A stretch of DNA of 64,000 nt from Prostheceraeus crozeri (lineage: Eukaryota > Platyhelminthes > Polycladida > Euryleptidae), in the NCBI GenBank assembly GCA_907163375.1, contig CAJQUW010012687.1, positions 186,001-250,000 of the forward strand, read 5' to 3'. Within the stretch, counting starts at the first letter, position 1. Every line of letters starts with the position of its first letter. The notes beneath the pieces are model-generated. The model saw nothing but the letters and a program-made list of their open reading frames with translations, searched no databases and was not told where the DNA came from. Shown here piece by piece: positions 34,749 through 45,115 of the stretch. The position numbers and the translations under genes were made by a program.

Positions 34749-35213
34749 TTATATGAAAATCTCCTTACTGTTAAGCTCGAAGGCAATTTCTGTATCAGAT
34801 TTATTACGAACATCGACAAAGTCAATAATTTGTATACTTACATCATCCCAACTGTGATTAGAACTATTAAAATGATTACTTAAATATGTATTGAGATGAT
34901 TCTTTTGAACAGACTGCCGATGCCCATTAAGTCTACAATGTAATGGCTGTTTTGTCTGTCCAACATACTGGACCCCACATGATTGACATGTGATCAAATA
35001 TATTACATGCCTACTCTTACACGAGAAACTACTAGGATAATTTAAAACGAACCGTCTGCCGGTACTAAAACTCTTAAAAGTAGTATTAGTGTCAAGAGAT
35101 TTACAACATAGGCATCTTTTGCTGCCACAGACATCAACACTACTGACGCATGTGGAGGGCGCTATCCACTCCTTCGCATTAACGTCATACACTTTAGCTT
35201 GCATTATATCCAT
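34749..35213 (-). CDS. GIY-YIG endonuclease domain of Naiad copy 1
   Basis: The N-terminal domain is thought to nick the target DNA and so prime reverse transcription. Seen in the 154-residue frame: a cysteine cluster (SKRCLCC), then HVIYLITCQSCGVQYVGQT with both motif halves (I-Y-L-I and Y-V-G-Q-T), then LHCRLNGHRQS with the expected Arg and His, NHFNSSNHSW, and ELNSKE holding the catalytic-Glu candidate. The domain is open throughout. It is followed closely by the linker frame that opens MHPLGLNDRVLGGG, a segment also present in copy 2. The start is uncertain because the 5' end of the element abuts the H2B tail within about 45 bases. Confidence 0.8.
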   Translation of the reverse strand: MDIMQAKVYDVNAKEWIAPSTCVSSVDVCGSKRCLCCKSLDTNTTFKSFSTGRRFVLNYPSSFSCKSRHVIYLITCQSCGVQYVGQTKQPLHCRLNGHRQSVQKNHLNTYLSNHFNSSNHSWDDVSIQIIDFVDVRNKSDTEIAFELNSKEIFI

Positions 35214-35256
35214 ATTTCAAATGCCAGGACCCCATACTAAGCAAGGAATCCCTTCA

Positions 35257-35290
35257 AGGCCGTCACCAAGTACACTGGCTCCAAGTAAAT
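35257..35290 (+). pseudogene. Histone H2B pseudogene, C-terminal tail
   Basis: The plus strand reads KAVTKYTGSK and a TAA stop, the near-universal C-terminus of H2B (K-A-V-T-K-Y-T-S-S-K). It is in the same orientation as the main part ending at 31548, which stops just before this segment. CCAA precedes the left junction and CAAGGCC follows the right, as expected if an element inserted within ACCAAGGCC of the H2B gene. Confidence 0.85.
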
Positions 35291-35299
35291 ACATTTGCT

Positions 35300-35420
35300 T
35301 CTGGATTTCCCGACTGGAGACGGTCGACTTCTTGTTGCAGTGAGACAGTCGGCTGCTCTAATTTTTCTGACTTCTACGGAAAATACAACAAAAGTTTCGT
35401 TCGATTGACATTTTTGCATA
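35300..35420 (-). pseudogene. Second histone H2B fragment, opposite strand
   Basis: The minus strand reads AKMSI near 35415, an F-x-x-x-I-F-R-R block, a stop, then SSRLSHCNKKSTVSSREIQK, which matches the H2B helix and loop (A-S-R-L-A-H-Y-N-K-K-S-T-V-S-S-R-E-I-Q). It is tail-to-tail with the H2B on the plus strand, only a few bases past that gene's stop codon. The N-terminal half is diverged beyond recognition and the C-terminal tail is missing. It is either an inverted duplication of the neighbouring copy or a relic of a divergent or convergent histone cluster. Confidence 0.75.
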
Positions 35421-38400
35421 ATTTTTGCGGTCGTAAGAGACAGCTATCAACTCTCAAGGAGTGCCAACGACTAGTGTTTCATGTTTGGGCTTTAAGGAAT
35501 GTTGGTGGTATCAAATGAAAGCTTGGCTATCCGCTTGCTGGCATAGGGTTGCAAGTCCGGGACTGAGTCAGCGCTCGGGGCCAGTACGATGCCCCTCGTC
35601 AGTTTTCTAATCCCACTGAGTCAAATTTTCAGCGTTTCACAAAATCGCAGTGAAATGTCATCGTTCTAGCAATTCAATCAAGCTGCACTGTGAGTAAAAG
35701 GGTCTTCAGCACTGCTGTTAATGAATACAGTGAAACAAGATTGGCATTAACATTGAGGAGCGCGAAAACTTCTGTCGGTCATAGCTTTACAACCTATACA
35801 TCCATTTCAATCAAGTAGCTATCATAATATGAGTCTATTATGCGGATAGCAAACCCATTTATCAGAATAGTGCACCGACGTGTCAAATCACTGTAGCCCA
35901 AAATATCAGATGCATAAGATAGTCTGGATAAAATTATTAATATCATCATTGGTGATCATTTCTACGAAATACTTATTTCAATAGATTTATTAATTCTTTT
36001 GCAGCATGTTCTACACGCATGTATGAATCATCATGTGCAAAGTAAAAAGGTGATAAATAATACGATTTTTGTAGCAGTTATGTACAATCTACAAGTTCAT
36101 TAGATTTGTATCATATTAGATGTAACCAAGATTCTGTTAACTTTTTTGCATATTATTTTATATAATATTGTATTCCCGCATATTTACCGGTATGGGGCAT
36201 TACAAGTAACAGTAAGCAGTATTTTAGGATAGTCCAACTAAATTTTTATGAAACTGAATTGAGGATGAAATTACTGATCTAGAACTTCAAGATAATGCAA
36301 ACTAGATCAGCTATGAAATTATGTTTAGCAAGATGTTAAAATCTAGATGCTAGAATCTGTGCTAATCAAAAAAACTATGTCCTACAATAAAAACATGGAG
36401 GAATGCACAGAATATCAATCACTAATTTCTGAATTTTGATGTCTTCCTTTTTTACTTTGTATCTGCTTGACTGTGAAATTTTGCAAAATAAGATCACTTT
36501 GTCACTTTTTATTTTAGCAGTTTGGCTTAAAACCTTGAAATGAATGCAAACTAGACTACTACCTGTAAACGATTCATCACCGAATTTCACAAAATCCATT
36601 TATAATGTCCCTACAGTAAATGCGTGTTCTTGGCTTGTAGCACATTTTCACTGTCAGGTCATGTTTCTGAATTATTCCATCAATCTGACTTCACCATCAA
36701 TTCTATCCGATACATAAGGCAATCTAAGGGGCATGTATGTGGAGTCAGCCATGTCACGTCTCGATCGTCTTCTTCTTTTCGGTCTTGAACAGAGTCGGAA
36801 ATATACCTTTCTGAATAGCCGTTCGCTGGAAGGGTACTCTGAAAATTGTTCAAATTCGTAGATATATCATCTTGGTTTTAACACCCCATGTTATACCTTT
36901 CTACCTTATTGATAATGACTTTCATCTTCATTATACTGGGCAAGACTGATCGATGATGCACAAATACTGGCTCATTGAACATGTTTCACTCGATTTATTT
37001 TATTTTCATTGACTTGTTAAGACCTGCACTACTGTGGAATGCAGATGCGCTTTTATTCTATCAGTATGTACATGCGTCAGCGGTCAATCACATGATCAGC
37101 AGTTGATTGATAGCTCCTCACTTACAAGTTCCTATAACTTGATTCAACTGAGGTTGACCTTTCAAATTAGTGATATAGTATAATTTACTTCAATATCCAG
37201 CAACAGAGGCTTTTTACATTCGATTGACTCACTTATCGTAAGAAAATGTTGCTAAAGAGAATCTTTGAATTATCCACTCAAACACACCCGGAAATGCCAT
37301 CACTCGACAATTCCAAGTGTGTTCAGTCGTTTTAGCTGTTTCTAATGCTAGCAATGTTTTAAATGTTTGTCATTACCTGTATCACTTTCCTTATATGTTT
37401 TTTTGTTAATTTATTTGATTTTGAGTGTGAAACTGAAGATGAAGCTGGGTGCTATATCTTCATACTGTAAATCTATACTTCGTCTTTTACATTGAGAGCG
37501 TGATGTACATAGAGATATTGTAAATATATATATTGTCAACCGTCATTCACAAGTTCACTTTCCAGTGTATACACCATGATGAGAATTGGATGAATGATCT
37601 CGTGGGAAATACAACGAAATTATTTATGGAACCTTTTTTCAAGTTATTAAAGGGATATCCTTTTTTTAAAAAAATTCAGAATATGACAAAGTCTGAAAAT
37701 AAACTGTCAGCAATTAGCTCCAACAAAACGTACACGATACTTAGTAAGACTTCACTTCAGAATAAATACTTCCATTATATTCACAGTGATAAGAAATTGT
37801 GATAACAGATTATGAAAATAGACAAGTAAAACATAAAAACTTTGGCGAAGTGAATTGCAAAATGACATATCAATTTAAGGCAATCTGACTGTGATAAGCG
37901 TAACAAAGAAAAGAATAACACCTCCAATGAAATATTTGAAAATGATATACCTAATCCGATAGACAATCTAACGGATAGACAACTTAAGAATAATGAAAAC
38001 GAAATAAATTACTTACAAATCACTTGAATGCTACAAATCAGATGCAAAGAAAACTAGCTTTGAGACAGTATCGCATAGAAAATACGCAATCATTAACATC
38101 GATTTTGAAATACTCATCAACACTTCAATACCCGTTGAGCAATTTAAGAAATTATCTGCTAATTATCTGTTAATACTCTATTTCCATTACAGGGGATTGT
38201 TGTGTGTGGCTTCCACGCCAGCTACATGGGTTGACGTAAAACGCCTGACAGCATAGACAATAGCATTCAAACGTTATATAAACGCTTTTTGATATCAATA
38301 CCGGTCAAAGACGATTTTGTAGACGGCAAACAAAGCAAATACTCAAAAAAATCTTCAATATGAGAAGTAGAAGAATTAATCAGATTTAGGTACAGGTTTC

Positions 38401-39102
38401 AAAAGAGACACGTCTCCGATGTGTTCGTTTTTACATTCTATGTTGATGCGTCTGTCATTCAAGGGTGTTCTTTTTCTTTAGTTCCCTTCGCTCATTACAT
38501 GCCGCACATTGAGCCTTGAGGGCCTGTTTCCCGCAATAAGATGTTTGTATTACAAAATCAGTATTCACATGATTTGTGAATTAAAAGCATACTGGCTCAT
38601 CAACACTTTGGATCTACGAACATGTACAGTGTCGTGCAAAAGCATTGCACCAAGGCGCATATTTTCAGTAATTATTAATGAATTATTAGAATAATTATCA
38701 AATGAATAATAATAATAGTAATAAATAATTAATGATAATTTGCTAAAAAACATCTTAAAGTTTCCTAAATCATGATAACCATCACCTGAAATGTTGAAGG
38801 ATGGTGCACATCAGCACCACATGACTAATAACATCACTTCTTATTATCAACATTATATTTTATCGTTGCAGTGTCTAAACTGGTGAATTCCAGATTTGAC
38901 ATCTGACTCACTTTTCTCCTTGTTATGTTCCGAATATTTTAGAAATTTCGATGAACATTTACATGTACGCCGATCTTCATTATTGGGGCATCTCCAAAAT
39001 ATGCGATATCATCATTCACTTTGTACTATCGCAGATATTCATGTTGATCAACAAACTAAGTTAGATGTCTTACCAATATTAAAAAGAGAACAGTAAATAA
39101 AG
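35421..39102. other. AT-rich DNA, nothing recognised
   Basis: No coding motif, paired termini or tandem array was found in 3.7 kb, apart from a short (AAT)n-like run near 38705-38735. This would fit intron or intergenic DNA. Confidence 0.5.
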
Positions 39103-39539
39103 CAGGGCTGCCACTCTTATCAAAAATAAAAACCGGAAAGTCAAATCAGAAGGGCCCCCCCAAAATGCGCAGCCGTGGGCCCCCTTAAAGTAACAAAAAT
39201 TACGATCATTCGATATCGCACAATACGATTACTTTTGAAAGCGCTAGAAAGAAGTTGGGTCTGCTGCAATAAAGATGCTAATGAATCCTCAGTCAGCAAG
39301 TAAATAAATGGCATAATACTGTTACTGGTGCTTTTTCAATCATCAGTTTTTACCAGGTCCACTAGAATGCATGACTCGGAAAACTACTATTTTCAAAAGA
39401 ACTGCTTTTGAAGGCTAGATAGAATGTATTACTGAGACTCCTCCCCCTCTCATAACGTAAAATCAGCACGATTAATCAGCTTAACTGTTTCAAAAATAAA
39501 CTTCTTCATTTCGTTTAAAAATTTTACATTTAAAATCAA

Positions 39540-40190
39540 ATGGCATTATTCTCGTGCAGCTGTCATTTTCTATTAATCATGCCAAGACGTCACACGATAC
39601 AAGATCTCGTCTTTATTGATAAGATTTTTCATGAAACCAATGGAAATTGCTGTTCAGCTGTTCGATGTTTGGAAGACTACTTCTGCAGAGCGGTCTGCTC
39701 ACAACAAATATCTTCACACAAATTCCACGGATCAACGCAGTCTAAAAGCTTGGACAGTCAATTCCTTATGCGCTATTGAGCCATTTTTCTTTCGAGAAAC
39801 TGACAATGAATGGTGAAAACTTCCTTTCCATGCTGTATTAAGTGATACCGAATGTCACTGAGGATAGGAGCATCTTCATGCAGGATGGAGTGTCAGCGCA
39901 CTGCTACCGACAGATCGTTAATTATTTAAACAATCATTTTCCGAAATCATGGATTGACCGTCATGACAGCCCGTGGAATGGCTTCCGATATTGCCACATT
40001 TAATGCCTCATGACATTTTTTCGCTTGAACACGTTAAGGAAATGGTGAATTGGAGTCATTTGGCTGAGCTGGAAAACAAAATTTGCACCGTTTTTCACCA
40101 GATTGACGAGCGATTGTGTGGAGACATGCTCTTGCGCTGCAGACCGAAGAATTACGTGTTAGGGCAAATGGTGAGCAAGCAGAAAATATA
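39540..40190 (+). pseudogene. Tc1/mariner-superfamily transposase fossil
   Basis: DDE transposase of a mariner-like type. A first part reads PRRHTIQDLVFIDKIFHETN, resembling an N-terminal helix-turn-helix. Mid-part: AIEPFFFRETDNEW. Then IFMQDGVSAHCYRQIVNYL (39871 onward), the second catalytic-Asp block (Q-D-G-x-x-A-H) with FPKSWIDRHDSPWNGF following, where the family normally has G-R-W-I-G-R-x-G-P-x-x-W-P. The C-terminal part reads LAELENKICTVFHQIDERL. Several frame changes and stops break it, and the usual P-R-S-P-D-L-x-P-x-D-F-F is reduced to a damaged MPHDIFSLEHVKEM. Its own terminal repeats were not found. Confidence 0.7.
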
Positions 40191-41688
40191 GCAGCATAGT
40201 GCTGCTAGTGTTACTAGTGTCAACAACTGTGAGATTGCGAACCCAGTGAGATCATATTAAAATAGAAACGAAAATTAATGTATTTATTGGCTTCATCTTT
40301 ATTGTAACTTTGTCCTGATGATATATCCAATAATGACATGAAATCGATCGATCAACACTTTAAGTTTTTATTTTAAAATGTTAATAACTGTTTTCTTTTG
40401 AATCATAAATAACTTAACTATAGAAAGTCATCACTGAGTCGCTAATTGCCATTTCAAAAAACTTTGAAATGATCAGTGAGAGAATAGGGAATCGATAAGA
40501 AAGTGACGTTGGGTCCACTGTGGGATATCCTCTATACCAACAGGAAAGAAAATTATATTTATTATAAACAAAGTTCAAAGTAGAGCATCATCCGCCACGT
40601 CACACTAAAAATGAATCCATGTCACACAGCATGAATTGACGACTAAAAACTATCGCATATTACATGATATTAATGATATTTAATCTAAAATGATACCCAG
40701 ACCATTAAAGGAAAAAGGCTAGAGATGAGAGAGATATTTGATTTAAGCGATTACGAGAAGTAGTGTACTAACTTTTCTGGAATTTTAGCCGTGCAGTCAG
40801 TATGTTTGTAAATAGTCAGAAACTCACATGCAGATAAATCTTCATCAAAACTACAGACATCTACAATTGACGAAATGCATGTAGTTGAAATCTCATTGTT
40901 TAGATGCTCGTTTTCAAAAATTGATATTTGCAAACAGGAATGCAAATAGCACAAAGGTGAGCTGCCGAATTTTCAAGCACATCAACCTACTGATGGTTTG
41001 CGCGGTGAGTTGCTGATTCCTTACAATAGGTTACATTGTAATGATGACGGCTAAGAAGCCAAAAACGTTTGCAGTTCCGACTGAAAAGTGCTTGTAGGTC
41101 CGCAATTCTTCAAATCAAACCTTTCTCTCATCTCTTGTATTTCAAACATAAGAAATGAAAAACAATGACATCTAAAAAAATTTTAAACAAGATTGTAACA
41201 GCTACTTGATTAAAGCTCAGACGCCATGGCATAAGTAAACATAGCATCAATACGAAAGGAAATGCTTATCACTTATACAGTTGCTTGAAAGATTTTAATT
41301 TTCATTGGTGTCTTAGCCGAACTTTAACCGCTTTTGCAACAGGTAATCGCATATTCATTTGTCACTCCCTTGTATTCCCGAAACTTTTGGTAGATTTCTC
41401 TTTCATACTTCTCTTTTTTCTAGCACTCCTCTTGCGCATCTTGTAGAGCATCAAAGCAATCAAAACTCAATTCATAATCTACTCCATACAAACGTAGTAC
41501 GTTTTCGTCAAGCATTACCACCTAAAATTATTTATTATTTCAGAATCTTGATCACTTGAGTTGAGTCCTGTTTCTTCATGATTGACGAAGGAATCAGTGA
41601 CTTGCAATTGTAGAAGGATCTTCTGATCAAGGGTCAAGCGGATTTTTAGAAAGTACCTGCTTTGAATTCCATGATTGTTTAAAATTGA

Positions 41689-42133
41689 AGGGCCCCTTCA
41701 CGAGCTGAATAGGCTCCTTCATTATCTAAAAGGGTCCCCACACAATATCAAGAGGGCCCATCACGATGTCAAAAGGTCACTTTTACAATCTAAAAGAAAC
41801 CCTCACGATCTCAAGAGGGCCCCTCACGATGTGAAAAGGGATCCTTCACGATCTCAAAGGGCCCCCTCACGGTGTCAAAAAGGGTCCTTCACAATCTAAA
41901 AGGGCCTCATAACGATCTCAAGAGGGCCCCTCACAATCTTAAAAGGACCCCCACATTCTTAATGAGCCCCTCACAATATCAAAAGGGCCCCCTCACAATA
42001 TCAAAAGGGTCCCTTCACGATGTCAAAAGGGCCCCTCACAATCTTAAAAGGGCCCCCTCACAATCTTAAAGGGCCCCTCACGATGTCAAAAGGGCCCCTT
42101 CACAATCTAAAAGGGCCTCATAACTATCTCAAG
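41689..42133. repeat. Minisatellite, about 21-bp unit, roughly 20 copies
   Basis: Tandem units of the form AGGGCCCCTCACAATCTCAAA, varying in GATGTC/AATCTT and in length by one to two bases. All frames of it are open over long stretches, giving peptides such as HNLKRAPHDVKRAPHNLK, but this follows from the repeat. It sits at the right end of the 39103-42240 element, just inside the terminus. Confidence 0.9.
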
Positions 42134-42282
42134 AAAGCTGCTTAAAGCAATTTATTTTTTCCTTGGTAGAACATTTTCCCACTACTTAGTTAAGTTTTAA
42201 AAAGCCGGAATTCCGGTTAAAACCGGAAGTGGCAGCCCTGATAAAGGAATGCAGTATCAGAAACAAAATATTATTGAGTTAC

Positions 42283-42334
42283 CTCTCAAATCTTCGACGT
42301 TAAGTCCTGATTCCCCACTGCTGTCCATGCTACC
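42283..42334 (-). CDS. Host gene exon C (52 nt, phase 0-1)
   Basis: Minus strand. The acceptor has a good pyrimidine tract (TTTTAATTTCTCCTTCAG, exon begins at 42334); the donor is GAGAG followed by GTAACT (exon ends at 42283). It encodes GSMDSSGESGLNVEDLR and the first base of a Gly codon. It follows exon B by a 65-base intron. The next exon in compatible phase is D at 23.4-23.6 kb or the candidate at 29.1-29.3 kb, across an intron full of transposons. Confidence 0.65.
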
Positions 42335-42399
42335 CTGAAGGAGAAATTAAAAGTATCAGTCGTTCATCAGTTTCAATCAAATGGTGAAAGAAAACTCAC

Positions 42400-42433
42400 A
42401 TGAGCCGTGCCCCGCTGCAGAGCAAGTCTGTAT
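42400..42433 (-). CDS. Host gene exon B (34 nt, phase 2-0)
   Basis: A micro-exon on the minus strand between acceptor AAATATTTACAG (exon begins at 42433) and consensus donor CAT followed by GTGAGT (exon ends at 42400). It completes the split codon from exon A and encodes YRLALQRGTAH. Introns of 58 and 65 bases on either side are short for an animal gene. Alone it would not be credible; the open frame through A, B and C together supports it. Confidence 0.6.
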
Positions 42434-42491
42434 CTGTAAATATTTATCAATTAAATGAAATGTTCTATAATTGAATACCAACAATTCTTAC

Positions 42492-42622
42492 ATTCGAACA
42501 CACTGATGAGTCGTTAAAATGTCCAGTAAGACAGGTCTCCAGTTGGACCATCCCTTGAATTCGTTGAACTCTCCAATATAGGAGAGTAGCATTTCTAGCA
42601 TTCCAACCTCTTCCTGCCACAT
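42492..42622 (-). CDS. Host gene exon A (131 nt, phase 0-2)
   Basis: Minus strand. The acceptor TTTTTGCTGTCTGTTTTAG precedes position 42622; the donor is CGAAT followed by GTAAGA (exon ends at 42492). In the frame that stays open through exons B and C it encodes MLEMLLSYIGEFNEFKG, then WSNWRPVLLDILTTHQ, an alpha-helical segment rich in Leu, Trp and acidic residues. A second frame is also open within this exon but meets a stop in exon C. The first ATG may be internal rather than a start. The protein family is not recognised. The exons sit between a hAT-like element (39.1-42.2 kb) and a piggyBac-like element (from about 42.7 kb). Confidence 0.6.
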
Positions 42623-43479
42623 CTAAAACAGACAGCAAAAATAGTAACGTAAGGAGTTTGTAAGCTGAAATATAGCACAAAATCTAATCGGGATTAGATT
42701 ATTTAAACCAGTAGACCCCGGAGCCACATTTTCTATTTCACTTTTTGTGCTGAGGATATATCAACCGCTTATGACCATGCAAAATCATCATTTTTGACAG
42801 TTAATCTGCATGTTTCATTTCAATTGAATCAGTATAAGTATGGTAGATAGGTCAAGGGGGACCAGTGGACCATCCCCCTCAGGTCTCAGAGGGTGTAGAA
42901 ATTCCCATCTCAAAACTTTTGTTATCACACGAAAAATCATTTTGGACATGTCAATGTGTGTTTATTAATTCATTTTTATTGTTTACATCATGCTCGCTCA
43001 TGTGCATTGTGTTGGAAGGTCTCAAAATGTGAATATTTTGCTTTCGCAGATGATTGCGCGTGACTGGTTGGCCTGAACAACTCGACATAAATCAGGGCAC
43101 GAAACGAAACCTATCATTATATTCGTAGTTCAACACTAAAAACAGACTGTTGGCAAAGTTTTCACAGCAGTAATTGATGAGTTTCAGATCTCCGCAACTG
43201 TCTCGAGGGTCTAAAAGTGCAGCAATTATGGCTCATTATAGACCTATTTCTAATACAGGGCGCCCGCGCATTTTCGGAGGATAATTTCCAGACTAATAAA
43301 AAAAATTCCAGACTCATCGATAATCCAAATTTACCCTAATTCACAAAAACATTTTGTTTGATTAACCTGACGGAAGAAAAAAGTTGGAAGAAAGAACATC
43401 TGGGCTGTTTTCGGCAATCAGAGAGGCAATGACAGAGAGTCTGCCATCACTCAGAGCCTACTCCTATTTACGGATGAAA

Positions 43480-45060
43480 GCAAAGTAGAAATGTAGTCTG
43501 AGTACAGCCTGAAGAGAACATGAAAATATACAGGATCGAGTGCAAGTAAGTTCGAAAGGCGGTACGAGCCGATATGAAAATATGGCTGCAGGAGAAATAC
43601 CGACTGATTGAGCAGAGTGCGCAGAAGCAGATACACGCCAAGCAAAGCTGCTGATCAGAGATACAATGCAAAATGGGAACCGAAGCAACGATTTGCTAAT
43701 GATCGTGATGGACACCTGTTCCGTTGCGGACATCCGAAGAGACCAAGGAGAAATGGACTGAATACTGCCGAAACCTGCATGCGTAGACGTATATACATGT
43801 ATATGACACCACAGTAGTGACGGCACTCCAAGACGACGACAGAAATGGCGAAATACTCGGGTGTCAAGTCGAAACAGCGACCAAGAAGCTAAAACCACAC
43901 AAGGCTCCGGTTCAGATGGCATCACAGGAAAGATGCTACACACAGGTGGAGTAGAATTGGCAGAAGAGCTGTTCATTATATGCAGTCAAGCAAGCTTCTG
44001 TCGAGCCATTCCTGGTAGAAGAGCAAACCGGTTTCCTTAGAGACAGTAGCAGTGTGCGATAGATCTTTGATGATGGTTTCCTCCATCGATTTCTCTAAGG
44101 CCTTCCCTGAAATTCGGCAAGACGACATGTGGGCAGTGCTGAAATCATGCGAGGTGGATGCTAAGATTATCCACATTGTGAAGAGCATTTACTACAGTGA
44201 CTGGTTCAGACTAGGATTCCAGAAAGTGTGACCTGTCCTGGAGCGTGTTATAACAATGCGGCAAGAGTGTGAGTACCAATTCAGTGACGGCCGGCCTATC
44301 AACAACCCAAGCCTTGCCGATCATACAAAACTTTCGGATGAAAGTTAGTGAGAACTGGAGAATAGCATAAACTTCGTTTCCTCAGATGCAGGAAGATGTG
44401 GCCGTAAGATCAACATCGATAAAACGAAGGGATTAGTGATAGTGGAGAAAAGTCAAAATGCAAAGCTTTCGAGCAACAGCAGTGCAATAGAAACAATTCA
44501 CAAGTTCACCTATCTTGGAATCGCGATAAATGGCGAGGGAAGTGCAATGAAATTCATCAGCGCACGTTAGCAGGTTTTGACCAAGTATGGAGGAGCACAA
44601 GAACTAAAATGCACGGTGTTGCAATCGTGTGTTTCAAGCGTGCTGATGCTTACTTCGGAAACGTGGACGTTGAGAAAGACGGATAAGCGGCGTCTCCATG
44701 CCTTGAGTTGCGGTGCTTCCGAAGGATTTTACGTGTTAGATGGTTTCACCGCACCACCAATTTTGAAGTCCTGAGAAGAGTAGAGCCAAAGTTACGGCTT
44801 GTGTGGAGGATTAATAACCGTAAAATTAGTCTGTTCGGCTACATCTGCATGAAAAATCATTGCTTAGTGAAGACCGTGTTGTTTGGTATCGCGAATGGCA
44901 ACAGTCGTAGAGCCGACTCATGATGTGGTGGACAGACAGCATCAAAGGTTGGTGCGAAGCTGACCTACACACGATAGCTACGATGACGTTTGAGACCGGC
45001 GGAAAATAACTCAACGTGTACTTGAAAACACCAACAAATGATTCGATCCCCTCACAAATC
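43480..45060 (+). mobile_element. RTE-like LINE fragment, heavily broken
   Basis: Plus-strand blocks in LINE order: SDGITGKMLHTGGVELAEEL (about 43913-43972), a region like F-S-K-A-F with MWAVLKSCEVDAKIIHIVKS (about 44128), RKINIDKTKGLVIV (about 44405), IHKFTYLGIAINGEG (about 44500), then SSVLMLTSETWTLRKTDKRR and FRRILRVRWFHRTTNFEVLR (44640-44780). The Y-L-G and S-E-T-W-T-L-R-K blocks followed by R-R-I-L-R-x-x-W are widespread in RTE-type elements of invertebrates. The catalytic Y-A-D-D region is lost near 44.3 kb, and many frame changes and stops occur. The long minus-strand frame opposite is a shadow. Confidence 0.7.
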
Positions 45061-45115
45061 AAAGTGAGCAAAATGATTTAAGGGAGCAACAGTCTGTTTA
45101 GTTGGTAGTTCTAAC

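Larger units (their letters stand above)
31549..35255 (-). mobile_element. Naiad-type Penelope-like element, copy 1
   Basis: A minus-strand Penelope-like retroelement with permuted order. The GIY-YIG endonuclease is N-terminal (35213-34749), followed by a linker (34734-33850) and the reverse transcriptase (33597-32444). N-terminal GIY-YIG with upstream C-x-C-C cysteines defines the Naiad/Chlamys clade described by Craig, Arkhipova and colleagues. Reverse transcriptase landmarks: KLFWIPKLHKNPYKFRFIAG, the DFSTLYTN first-Asp block, GVPMGGNCSPLLADL, and YIDDICVINYKHF (catalytic D-D). The coding region is broken at about four places. 31549-32440 is taken as its 3' region; it holds a strong stem (32187-32195 with 32218-32226) and a 20-base A run at 32120. 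It is bounded by H2B sequence on both sides, so it probably inserted into that gene. The left limit is inferred. Confidence 0.8.
39103..42240. mobile_element. hAT-like element with 6-bp target duplication
   Basis: Starts CAGGGCTGCCACT at 39103 and ends AGTGGCAGCCCTG at 42240, perfect 13-bp inverted termini. ATAAAG is present on both sides (39097-39102 and 42241-42246). AACCGGAA/TTCCGG runs lie just inside. Internally it carries a mariner-like transposase fossil (39540-40190) that is not of the same superfamily, and a minisatellite of about 21 bp (41689-42133). No hAT transposase was recognised, so it is probably non-autonomous and has taken in other insertions. It ends 42 bases from the donor of host exon C. 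Confidence 0.8.

Noticed and set aside
41689-42133. Open repeat peptides as a genuine protein, or the array as CRISPR
   Set aside because: The units are contiguous with no spacers and the open frames follow from a unit length near 21; it is a minisatellite.
43464-43976. Minus-strand frame of 170 codons with many Ser and Cys
   Set aside because: It runs antisense to the RTE-like LINE fragment, whose plus-strand motifs are recognisable.
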